Source: Bactrocera neohumeralis
Lineage: Eukaryota; Arthropoda; Insecta; Diptera; Tephritidae
Assembly (NCBI RefSeq): GCF_024586455.1
Contig: NC_065921.1
Location: 14,291,401-14,355,400, forward strand
Length of the DNA: 64,000 bases
Direction of reading: 5' to 3'
In this document: positions 1-10,650 of the stretch, piece by piece
Position numbering within the stretch: the first letter of the stretch is position 1
Layout: every line of letters begins with the position of its first letter
Notes under the pieces: model-generated
What the model was told of the DNA's origin: nothing
The model's database searches: none
The model's input: only the letters and a program-made list of their open reading frames with translations
Translations under genes and position numbers: made by a program

Positions 1-840
1 TTCTAATATGTTCCAACGTTCTTAAAATAATGTGAGTCGATTATAATATGAGTACAATTTTAATATAGAAGTGATTTGGTTCACTGTACCGAAGATATTT
101 TTTAATTGATTGGTTTTGAAAATCAGCAAAAAAATTTTATATCGATGTTTAAAAAATTACAAAAAAATACCTGTTTAAAAATTTTGCTTACATATTACTG
201 TAATATTAATATTACTTGAAATTAATTAAAATATTATTAATAATAATTTAAGGAAAAAGTCCTTCAAATAAATTTTGTTTTAATAATTTTGGTTTATGTA
301 CTTTGCTAATATGTTGCAACCATCATAAAATGTTATTATTTTATCAAATTGTATGTACCGTTTTTGTACCGAAAATCAAAACTTTGCACCGCTTGGTTTT
401 TAAAAGTTACTGTTTCTGATCATTAATAGCAACATATTATATTGGTGTTAAAGAAAACATGGAATGTACCCTTTCTTTAATTAAATTTGACTATATTAGA
501 AATTTTTCAAATGCATATTATTATACCTTATAATATTAATAATATGCAAATTTCATCAAAAAATATTAAAATAATCATATTGTATATACCGTGTTTGTAC
601 CGAAAACCAAATCTTTGTACCTAAGAATTTTAAAAAATAATTTTAAATCTTTAAATTTATAAAAATTTACATTTTCCTAAAATTTTCTTTACTACATAAT
701 AATTTTCAAATAAAAGAATAGATAAAAAACATACGGCAACTCCTTGCTTCCAATTATAACTACTAAACTGCATCTCTAAATATAAAAATCACCTTAAATT
801 TGTTCATACACATCTAAACTCAGATTATTAAATTTACTAC
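1..840. repeat. AT-rich block with degenerate TGTACCG-bearing repeat units
   Basis: Very AT-rich DNA without a recognisable gene. A unit containing TGTACCG followed by AAAATCAAA or AAAACCAAA is seen around 351-412 and again around 582-640, about 231 bp apart. Single related TGTACC motifs lie near 86 and 469. Short GTTGCAAC/GGCAACTC motifs near 315 and 735 resemble the motif of the arrays at 36 kb and 55 kb. The family is not recognised. Confidence 0.4.
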
Positions 841-2451
841 GTGTGCGCCTGCCACTGCAGATTGGCCAATAAAACTGCCACATCGGCGTTGCAAGTTCAT
901 TTAATGCAATTTATGTTTTAATTTAAAGTGAATATTTGCATAATAAATATGAGACTCTGCAAATACCAGCGTAGACTGTGCACAGTTTTGGCTACATGGC
1001 AAAGCAACTGTAGATATGTACGAGTATTAAAAATATATATTTATACCCATATGAATGTGGGTGTGTGTGTATGCTTCTACTAGCAAGCAAAGACGCACTG
1101 TAGTTTGCCGCTTTGTTTTATTTGCCATTGTGTTTTATTATTGCATAAAGATTTTTATCTCAAAAAATGTCAGAGATGCATGCGCACGGCAAGCCAAATT
1201 TGGTGGCTCACAGGAAGGCAAAGTGGCAGGCACACACACCAAACGCACTGGAGAGTTATAAGCAGACTAGCAAGCACGCTTAGGAGCATAGATGCAGGCA
1301 TGTACAAACATGCATATGTGTGTGTGTGTGTGTATGCGCAATTGCGGCAAGCAGATACCCATAAAGACTAAAGACTCTTACTGCCACAATGACCAAATTG
1401 GCAAGACGTTGCCACAACACGCTCTTATGGTCATTATGACGGCACTGTCGTTCTAGTACAACAGCAACAACATAAACGAAAAACAACAACATCAACCAAA
1501 AGCAACAACAACGCCGAAAAACAACAACTTCGGCACACAGCGCTGGCAATAAGGTGGCGGTGAGCGCGTGTCCGCGCATAACCAATGCGAAACCATAATT
1601 GCAACGCAGAAATTATGGCAAAGACAAGCTAATGAAAAAAACGTCATACATATGTACAAATGAAATTCACAAATAAAATATGGCGAAAAAATCGAAACAA
1701 AATGAATGTAAATGCGACAAAATACAACAAAAAAAATGCAAAAAAAAAAGGAACAAATGTTAACAAAGCGGTTTATGGTCTGTCGGGCCATTTGTGGCCG
1801 CCAAGAACGCCAAGGCGGCAATAGAGCACTTCACACAACAACAACAACAGCAACAACACCGAGCAATATGTACGAATTAACAAGCATCGAAACATAAATA
1901 ATAATTGCAGAAAGGCGCATTATTCGTGTACACGAGCCAGTCGAGGTGAAGGGGGGAAACGAAAAAGCCGGCGACAAAGCAAATTTTATTATGCTTTATA
2001 AATTTTAGCCAAAGGAATGGCATGCACGGCATATTTCTCTGTGTATATGGGCAAGGAATGCCGAAGGAAATTATATTATTGCCGAATTTACTTTGACATT
2101 TGCGAAAAAGCAGTTATTTTTGCATGCTTATGCGCGAATTCGCTGCCATAAATGTATTTCGGGAGGCGAAATGTAGTTTATTAAAGGATATGCTAACGGT
2201 ATATAAAGATGACTTGTAAATAATAAATAAATGTATGGCAATATGCTTGAGTAGATTAAGTCGATTTAAGTTGAAAAGAGTTCTTCTATCTTAAGGAAAA
2301 TCTGGTCATATACTTTATTAGTATTTCAACAAAATTCGAATCTCCTGAATCTGAGATATCGTAAAAAGCATCGTTAGCCAAGATCGACTTAACTTTTTTT
2401 TTAACCTTTCCAAAGAACATACATATGTACATAGATATACCTTCAATCCAT
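841..2451. other. non-coding stretch, no gene recognised
   Basis: This stretch has a less AT-extreme composition than the first 840 bp. It has many CAA/CAG tracts and a (TG)n run at 1317-1333. Overlapping ORFs of 60-110 codons occur on both strands but have low-complexity translations (poly-Val, poly-Phe, CVCVC) that reflect the simple repeats. No domain, splice structure or RNA gene is supported. Confidence 0.5.
1317..1333 (+). repeat. (TG)n microsatellite
   Basis: Eight uninterrupted TG dinucleotides plus one base. Confidence 0.95.
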
Positions 2452-3330
2452 TCAACTTAATTTTTTATTAAATTCCAGTTTAGTTGAGGACATCCGCTCG
2501 CAATGGAAGAACACGCGTGAGGCCAAAGGTGAATCCGCTTTACTGGAATGTGGTTCACCGAAAGGTATATAAATATATTGACCACAACCAAAAAATGTGA
2601 AAGTAATTGCATATGCGGATGATCTCATAGTGGTAGCAGTGGCTAAACATCTGGATGACCTCCGGATCAAATGTAATGACTGCATAAATGGTTTGCTACC
2701 ATGAGTCTGGAGCTGGCTGAGCAGAAAACAGAAGTCTTGCTCATAAGCTCAAGAAAAATTGAAAAAAGCTATCGCTCACCATAGAAGAAAGTGAGATTAC
2801 TTCACAGCCGCAGTTGAAGTACTTTGGTGAAATAGTGGACTCAAGACTCAAATTCAAGGAGCGCTTAGAAAATACGACACGTAAAGCAAATAAAATCTAT
2901 AATGCTTTATCTAGACTAAAGTCTGTGTGTTTTCCAGCCGTCGACTTTCAATAGCTAAGGTAATGAGTTCAGTTACTCTGGCTGCAATATGGATACAGGT
3001 GCTTAACATAAAATGATATGTTAGACCAATCAACGCGTGATAAGTGCTTTTCGAACCATATCAAATCACGCTGCTGAGGTATTGGCTAGTATGGCGCCGA
3101 TTGGCATCCGCGAATATATGACCTATCAGAGACGTCTACAGCAAAAAAAAAAAATAGAAGCGAGAATCAAAACCACCACAATGTGGCAGCAACGGTGGCA
3201 AACAAGGGGACTTAGTTCTCTGTAAAATGGAAAGCTGGTAGTGAAGCGGCAGCTCTAATTATGACAAGATTGAGACATTTACAACCGATTAGGGGTCAGT
3301 AGTACGGACTGTACTATAGAGGAGACTTAA
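2452..3330 (+). mobile_element. non-LTR retrotransposon remnant, R1/LOA-like reverse transcriptase, broken
   Basis: This is a decayed piece of a non-LTR retrotransposon polymerase. Translation around 2530-2700 gives PLYWNVV and then VIAYADDLIVV, the catalytic F/YADD box of the reverse transcriptase palm. After a frameshift it continues with LKYFGEIVDSRLKFK near 2814-2860 and NTTRKANKIYNALSRLKS near 2870-2925, typical of the thumb region. A further in-frame piece at 3037-3130 reads ISAFRTISNHAAEVLASMAP, the segment just after the RT in R1/LOA/Loner-type elements. Stops (for example at 2952) and frameshifts break it everywhere. The 5' part (nucleic-acid-binding ORF, endonuclease) and a poly(A) tail are not seen. 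Family-level placement is from remembered motif similarity. That it is a dead RT is clear; the exact clade is less so. Confidence 0.85.
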
Positions 3331-4840
3331 ATTTCTTTTTATCTCCCATCAAGTATAACTTCTTTGTTCAGTGGTCCGGTGGGAGAGACATGAGATGGGA
3401 ATAGATTAGGTTTAGGGAATTAAACTTTCGCTCGAATGCTTTCGTTGCATCCTCCTACCATAAAAGAAGAGCAATAACCCTAAGACGTACTTCATAATCT
3501 TAGCTTTACCGCAAAAACTTCGAGGACAAAAATTTCTGCACCTTTAGAAGTCAATTAGAGGGTTCTTTACTGGAAATTTCCTTTTTGGTTATCAGTATCG
3601 ATTCACACGAGTCGTATATTAGGAAAATTAGTACCGGCTACCCATTAACCAGCAAATCTCATACTTCTAGGAATAAACTCCAGAGCAATTGGTACGCAGA
3701 TTTGGGAAGAAGGAACAAACTGGACACAACCCGGCTTAATTTTATACAAAGTGTGACATCCGTCTGCATAAGAAAGAAAGGCAAGCTTCAAAACTATTTG
3801 CCTTCAAATGATATGGTCAAGAATCTGGTAAAAAAAGTGTGAAATGACATAGTCATGAAATAATTCTGTATGCGATATGTGACTTCACTCACATACTCGC
3901 GAAACTATATTACTAGTTCAAAGATGAATCAGTGATATTTGTTCCAAATCCGAATGAAAATTTGCATAGTATCAAAATTTTGAACGTAATCAAAATTCCC
4001 CCAAGGCCACAGAAAAGTAAAAGGAGTAAACTTTTTTTTTATAAATACGAAACTAAATAACTGGACTCCGTTTACTTTTTACTGCTTAGGAAAGCTGATG
4101 TTAAGCCACAAATGTTGTTTCTCGGTTAGGTTAGCTGAAGAAAACTGACCTATGCTCATGACAGAAGTCACATAGGATCCCACATGGCCAGCTGAGCATG
4201 CCAATAAAACTTGATTTTGAATAAAAATTTGTAAATCGATAAAAGGACTTGAGCCTTTCACAGTTTTGTTAAGCGCAGTCTCAGAGAGCTCAAGGTCTGT
4301 ACAATAGCTCTGCAACCGGAGTGAACGCATACCTTCATAGTACCGTATTTTGGAATGCCGTCACTATGAAGCAATTCCAGTATATAGAAAATTAGTAAGG
4401 AGACTATACTAGGTAGGTTATTACAACAACAAACTGTTATTTTGGCTTCAAGCTATCTTAAACCATTTTGAATATGGGAATCTTAAAGAAGACCTTACAT
4501 CACCACAAATTTTTTGATAATCGAACTCAACGCACTTTTTGTGATATAAAGATCAAGAACTTTTTCCAAGTAAACCCAAATAGCCTCACATTGAACAAAC
4601 AGATGGAAGACCCTACAGAAAGATAATGCGAGTGCGTTATGAGAATTTATAAATTCCTTAATCTGAGAAAATCTGAAAATAACGGCATTTTTATAAAGAA
4701 TAACACAACAAACTACCAAATAATATTTCTGATACCATCAGACATAAGTACACATACAAACACGTGTATATAAATAGCACCTTTTTAACGAAAACAACAC
4801 CAAAGCCGACCATATCGCATAAAAGATCTGCTTAACCAGG
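3331..4840. other. non-coding stretch, nothing recognised
   Basis: AT-rich DNA of ordinary composition. The plus-strand ORF 3585-3842 and minus-strand ORF 4079-4330 look less repetitive than most but match no family I know and show no splice structure. Some of this may be the decayed 3' portion of the retrotransposon to the left. No TIR, poly(A) tail or tandem structure was found. Confidence 0.4.
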
Positions 4841-5250
4841 AAAAATTGGCGCAAAACGGCACAATGGCAAACGGGATAATGCATGTGTAACGCCAACGCC
4901 AAGACAAAAAACCAAAACAACAACAACAATGGTGCAACAAATACAATAGGTAAGTAAGTAAATCAAAGTTTGAATGCAGAAAGCCAAACGAAAGAAAGCA
5001 GAATGAGTCACAAAGTATGCAGGCGAAACGAAAAAGACAACGAGCAGACAGCAGACCTGGTTCCCAGTGTCGGGACGGGCGCGACCAACAAGCAATCGCG
5101 CTCCAAATCGACTTTATCTTGTCTTCGATCAGCAGAGCTACCGAAGACTACCGGCGAGCTGGCGAGTTGGCGCACAAGCGGCAGACAGCACGCATGTAAC
5201 ATAAGCAACAACAACAAGAAAGCACTGTGGACAGACATGCACTAACAGTT
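4841..5250 (+). other. GC-richer stretch with a consensus splice-donor-like site
   Basis: The base composition is more balanced than in neighbouring DNA. The sequence ATAG/GTAAGTAAG at 4946-4958 is a near-perfect 5' splice-site match on the plus strand. Upstream only CAA-rich DNA is present, and the nearest ATG frame closes at once. The donor could belong to a non-coding 5' exon or be chance, since GTAAGTAAG is also a short tandem repeat. No start site or acceptor was identified. Confidence 0.2.
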
Positions 5251-6310
5251 ACAGAGATATTGTCGTTGTTGTTGTTGTTGCCGTCTTGTTGGCCACGGTG
5301 CTGGCTGGCCACGCGGTCAGCATGGTAAAAATGATTTACTGTCCAACTCGAGCGGTTAGCGGGTTATAAGTGTGCAGCGCTTTGCGGTGGCACTAAACAC
5401 GTCCACAAGCATGTAGCCGGCTGACTGCCTGCCACATGCAGACAATAGCGCATAGACAAAAAACGGCACAGAAGTTGCAAGAAGTGGTAAGCAAAAACAA
5501 TATTGAAAACAAGCAGCTGCCACACACACACACGTGCGCTGAGTATAAATGGCTGGCAGAAACGTGCATCATGATGGCGGGCAATTGCTTGCCACTGCCA
5601 TTTGCTGCCACATGCTGCTGATTTCGTTTGATTTGTTGTTTGTGGTTGCGGCGTAGGCCAGTGGGGTATGTGGCAGTTGACCGAGCCATCAAGCAGACAA
5701 CAAGCTGGCCGTGCAACTGGCTAACTAGCTTGCGCTGACTTGCTGCCACCGCGTGGCACCTTATTTGGTGTTAGAATCTGTGGCAGGTATTTGCAAATTG
5801 CGGCGGCTACTGTTAAATTGCATTCATGCAACACAATACGACAACAGATGAAGTCGACGCAATGACGGCAAGAAATATAAGAAATTTATATAAGGAAGCA
5901 GCAGTGATAAGAATAAGAAAAATGAGTAAGTGCAACACAATTGAAGGCAGGAAGCGCGCGTCGATGGGCGGTTCAAAGCGCGCAGCTATCAATGTTGCAA
6001 GTAGAGCGTCAAATTATGGCATACTTGCAACTACTTATGGTTTGATGCAATATGTAGCAGCTAATGGCAAGTTTGCTTGTACGTGTGGCAAAGTGTTGCA
6101 GCTGCCACACCAAAGTATGTTGGAGAAAATGATTGTGGGCGTTTACGCTTATAAATTACTCACATTTGCTGGCAATTCGTGCAGCCGAATTTCGCACTAA
6201 TTCACCGTGCAACACCTACGCGCCGCAGTTTGGTACGCGGCAGCAGGAAGAAAGTAGCGTAGGCGCTTATGCAGCGCATAAATTGCCACAAAATCGACTT
6301 TAAGAGCGCA
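5251..6310. other. non-coding stretch of balanced composition
   Basis: This stretch is rich in GCCACA, CTGCCAC and GTTGTTG motifs, with a short (CA)n at 5521-5532. The longest ORF (5826-6200, 124 codons) has no recognisable domain and no splice or initiation support. This kind of sequence is common in fly introns and enhancers, but no specific element can be named. Confidence 0.4.
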
Positions 6311-6540
6311 CATTTGCAGCACAAATTTAATTTGCCCCATAATTTTTAGTGATTTGCAACAAAACAAAATAAAATTTTATTATCTGCCACAAATTGTGGC
6401 AACACAAATTTTATTTGCAACATAATTTTTAGTGATTTGCAACAAAACAAAAAAAAAGCTATTTGCAACAAATTGTAGCAACCAAAATTTAATTTGCAAC
6501 ATAATTTTTAGTGAGTTGCAACATAAAGTTTTTTTTTTTA
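6311..6540 (+). repeat. three tandem units of about 80 bp containing TTTGCAACATAATTTTTAGT
   Basis: The string AATTTTTAGTGA followed by TTGCAACA recurs at 6341, 6424 and 6503, that is 83 and 79 bp apart. The intervening sequence (ACAAATTTAATTTGC, GCCACAAATTGTGGCAAC) is also shared between units. This is a degenerate tandem array of about three copies. Nothing suggests coding. Confidence 0.75.
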
Positions 6541-7590
6541 TCGTCTACCACAAAATGCGGCAATTTTATAGTGCTGCAACGCGTTGCATTAATATCATTA
6601 CAGCACAATATGTAGTTGCATGCCACAAAATGCTGCAATTCTAAGCTCTCTTTAAACGCTCATATTTTCAAGCATCTCAACTTGCCACACACACCCTGCA
6701 CACAATAGCTTTGAGCAACAAATTATAAATTAACTACTTTTTCAATTACTCACCACAAATGCTTGTGCCACAAATTGCTTTCTAATGCCGCAGCTTACAT
6801 TCTACACACTAATTTCATTCTTTTCTTGACTGCCACACACACACAATTCTTTGTGCTGCAATGTTTATTTACTGTGCCGAGAACTTGCAACATCATCATT
6901 GTTGCAACTGTCATAGTGACACAAAAATTGCTGCAAGCACGTTAATGCACTTGTAGATGCCTCACTACTGATAAGTGTATGTCATGGTTGCGGTGATGAC
7001 TGCAACACAGCATTGTGGCATGTTCATTGTGGCATTCGGTGAGGTAGTTAGTGTGTCAAGGAACCGGGTTAGGAGCAGGTGATTACTTTTGACATTTAGA
7101 TGAGATTAGTTTAGAAATTTGGTACCGATCTTCTCCAATCCCAGACTCTATCACAAATAGATAGATAGATAGATTCGGCATGAGAATCAGTGGGACTATA
7201 GTAGTAAAGGAGATAATATGAGGTTTTCGTAAAGTAAAAACTCAGCAACTATTGAAAAAGTCAACTTTTCCATTTCACAGAAGCCAAGCGTTTTGGACTC
7301 TATTCTTAGATGAGAAAGCCCATCAAGAAAGTTTAGAATATTTTCCCGAAATTATTTGCAATTAATCAAAGTCTTTTCTTAGTAGAAATATATCGCCACT
7401 ACGTTAACGGCCTTTGTCTGTATGATTATAATAGTGAACTGTGTTCTATGCTCTCTATTCGCTCTGATCACTTTTCCATGTACACTTCCAAAATTTCAGG
7501 AACAAAGTGAAGAAAATGCGTAAACCTTCGTTAGGTAATAAAATATTACTATTTTTTGAATGATTTTGGAGGGAAATTCAACAATGACTG
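6541..7590. other. non-coding stretch, TGCAACA/GCCACAA-rich then AT-rich
   Basis: The first half continues with scattered TTGCAACA and TGCCACAA words without a clear period. An ATAGATAGATAGATAGA microsatellite lies at 7157-7173. No gene, TIR or RNA was recognised. Confidence 0.4.
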
Positions 7591-7870
7591 TAAAGTTTTG
7601 CCTACCTTTAGGATGATATAAAGTTATTTGGCATACATTTTAGGGCGACAAAAATTTTGAGGAAAATATCTGAAAGTTTTTGCCTAGCTTTACGACGCTC
7701 TAAAGTTATTTAGCATACATTTGAGAGCCGACTAGAATAATGAGAAGAAGCGAAGCACATCTGGCATATTTCTATTCCTCTGAAAGATTTTAAAAGAATA
7801 TTGCCTACCTTTAGGATGCTATATAAATATTTAGCATACATTTGAGAGCAGCACAAATTTATTTTCAATG
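7591..7870 (+). repeat. three degenerate direct repeats around GCCTACCTTTAGGATG
   Basis: GCCTACCTTTAGGATG followed by ATAAAGTTATTTGGCATACATTT occurs at 7600, in altered form at 7682 and again at 7803. The spacings are 82 and 121 bp. Each copy ends in GCATACATTTGAGAG or a close variant. It is a short, decayed local array with no coding content. Confidence 0.7.
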
Positions 7871-9600
7871 CTGAGTCTCTTCGAAAGAGTAACCGTTAAG
7901 GCGAAACGCAAGTTACACAGCACTAACGTAACTCGACAAGTATACAGTTTAACTTGAGTAACCAAGTTAAAGCGACAACGTGGTTTCCTTTTTAAAAGTC
8001 ACTTAAGTAAACTTAAACAAAAAGAAATAGTGCCTGAATTGCAAACAAGCGAACACGTAAATATTTAGAGACAATTTTCTGACAATTGTAACAAATTGCC
8101 GAATGAAAGGCATGAGCATGTGTGAGGAATTTCGCTATTCAATTAAATACTTTTTGGCTTCGCTGTTGGCTTGACGGTGCAGTGATTAGCAGAAATGTCA
8201 GCGTAAAGTAGTGGAATGGAAGTTTAGATTGCATAACGGGGATTGCTTGTGTCAGTGAATGACATTTGACAGGCGTTTAGCTGTCAATTTAGAATGAACT
8301 GTCGAAGTGAATAATTGAGTTGAGTTAACAGGAGGCAAATAGATTATAATTCAATAAAGTAATATATAGTAAGTAACAGATTTCTGTAGGAAAATAAGCA
8401 GTGCAGTTGATTGGCTGAAATTCAGAAAATTTTCCAAGCAAAGCGAAGCTTTTTGAGCACCTTTTAACAGTGTCACGTGGCAAAATTTAATGTCATTCAT
8501 CAACAGATGTTTTTTCACCTTTTTTTCAGGCCATGAAGACAGCGCTTAAGAGTGTAAAAGAGGATTGAAAATCATAACCAATGGGCCATTCACAATAGTG
8601 CCTGCTTGAAAGCGTGTGCTTGATGAGTGATAGTTCATAATCTCATCACTTTTGATTAGTTTTGCAATTGAACTTTTCAATGGTCACAGATTCGCAATTG
8701 CACGGCCGTCCATCAGTCTTACTTCGCACAACTTGCTGTCACTTTCATTTCACAGATTTATTCATGCCACATAGTTATAGTCATTGCTGTTGTTGCCACA
8801 CACTTTCGTCGGTCGCCGATTGTGTTCTGCTGATTGGCCAGAAATTGATGTCCACTTCAAGGCGCATGAAAGTGGAAAAGGCAGCTTTTTCAAATTTTCC
8901 TGCACCCGACCTCTCACACCCCTGAGGGCATGATGCGCGGAGATTTTTGCACTCGATGGTAAAATTCACGCTTGATTTGAAGTTTGATGAAATGTATGAA
9001 TGACTGATGGGTCGGCGCAAAGGCGTGTGGAGCATGCGAATGATTGTGGAAGGCAAGCGCCTGTGTCTGTCTGCGGGAAATCAGTTCAAATCAGCCGCAG
9101 GAGAGTTATCAGAGATCCCAGCGCTGCCACCTCGCACCCGCCTAGTGCTAAGATGGAAGGAAGACAACGTCAGATAGCTAAACGGACTGAATGATAGAGA
9201 ATGTACGTCAAGCAACGCAGTGAAGTGGACAACGAACCAAAGACTCAAGGCATAACTGTTATTTTCAAGAGACACGGGTGTAAGGAGCGCAGCTGCAACA
9301 GACTGCAATGGACATTTTTCTATTTGTTCGCTTGAGCGATTCTTCTGCTGCATGAATGACAGCGTGACAGTGTGAGTGGTTGTGTTGGTCGGTCGGCCGG
9401 TCCATCTCAGCTTCGAGTCGCTTTGTTGTTGTTGCTGTTGCACTCACTGCCCGTTTTACAAGTTACAGATTAAGCATTGGTTGCAAGGATTAATTGCTGC
9501 AGCGGACATTTCAATTAATTTCTCTGCAACTCTCTAATTGAATGTGAAAGCAGTGATGAAGAATTTCGATTTCTTCGAGGAAAAAAGCTGAGCGATATTG
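7871..9600. other. non-coding stretch, nothing recognised
   Basis: Mostly unique-looking sequence. The interval 8640-9460 is GC-richer with overlapping ORFs on both strands, but they lack domains and consistent codon use. This could be a regulatory or 5' UTR region if the splice donor at 9641 is real, but that is inference. Confidence 0.35.
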
Positions 9601-9650
9601 CAGTTGATAAAGGAGCGGTCACAACCAACTCCACTGGCAGGTAAGTGGTG
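9601..9650 (+). other. splice-donor-like site CAG/GTAAGTGG
   Basis: At 9638-9648 the sequence is CAG followed by GTAAGTGG, a full match to the animal 5' splice-site consensus on the plus strand. The frame leading into it is open for about 40 codons from a TAA at 9518, but has no ATG. A 5' UTR exon or an internal exon is therefore possible. No acceptor or homologous protein supports it. Confidence 0.25.
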
Positions 9651-10079
9651 GAGTAGCGGTGAGGTGGCAGCATAGAATACGAAATTAATTGTCAATCACA
9701 TGTTAGTTAGTAGCAAATTTAAAAATTGCTTGGTTTTTTTTTTTTGTTTTTGGAAAAATAGAGAAAGAAGCTGTGAATGGAGTTTGAGTTCCGATTTTTT
9801 TATGTTTGATCTATGGAGAGTTTAAGATGGAAAAATATATTATTTAGTTAAGGATCTATATCTTCTTGAAGAATGAATATGGATAGATTTGGCTGCTTAA
9901 ATAGATAAAAAATGGATATTTTTGAGGAACCAAAAATTTTTGTCGAAAAGAGTATGTTTTGTAGACATCTTTGCTTGGCTGCGAACATAACCTTAAACGT
10001 TTTTGTTGAGCCAAAAATATTACTTTTTCAACAGAAAATGCTTTTTAGAAAGTTTTTAAAAGAATTCTTACTACATTTT
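9651..10079. other. AT-rich non-coding stretch
   Basis: T-rich DNA with a T-run near 9735. No ORF or repeat structure is recognised. It grades into the interspersed repeat to its right. Confidence 0.4.
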
Positions 10080-10650
10080 AATTAAAAGTTAATCAAAGAA
10101 TCAAATTTTCCATACAAGTACTTAATTTTTGTCGTTCATTTTATATGATAATGAGCCGATCGGAATAATATCTACGGAGAATATACCGTTGTATTGGCCA
10201 ATAAGCTGTGCTAAATTTCGTGAAGATATCTTATAAGATAAAAAGTTTTTCATACAAGAAATTAATTTTGAACGCGTAGTTTGTATGGCAGCTATATTAT
10301 ATAGTTGTCCGATCGGAACAAAACTTTGGAAGATCTTAGCTTAGCGATCAAGGAATTTAATATCATATAGTGCTCGGATATATGTGATACAAAATAGCAG
10401 CCTGTTGTAGAAAGAGACGTGTGCAAAATTTCAAACAATATCTAAAAAACTGTAACTAGTTCTGAAATTTAAATTATCGTGAAAAACGGACATTGCTAAA
10501 TCGAGGTTATTATGCTGATATTTTATATATTCATATATATATATATATATATGTATGTATATATATACATCTAAACTTTATAGGTTTCCCAACATATCCT
10601 GCTGGGTGTTGAAATCTTCATGGCAAACTTAATATGCCAAGTTCATTGTA
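10080..10650 (+). repeat. interspersed repeat, CAGTTTGTATGGCAGC family, copy 1
   Basis: This copy contains tandem-like units of a TTTGTATGGCAGCTATAT ... GTCCGATCGG core linked by AAATTTCGTGAAGATATC and TTTTTCATACAAGAA. It has an (AT)n tract at 10531-10555. The end, near 10590-10650, is a degenerate form of the family terminus (GGGTGTT, GGCAAACTTAATATGCC). The same layout occurs at 13905, 20390, 28299 (inverted) and 48720. I recognise the family as abundant in fruit flies, but do not know its formal name or whether it is autonomous. Confidence 0.75.

Noticed and set aside
5826..6200. 124-codon plus-strand ORF
   Set aside because: No domain, no splice or start support, and composition like the surrounding non-coding DNA.
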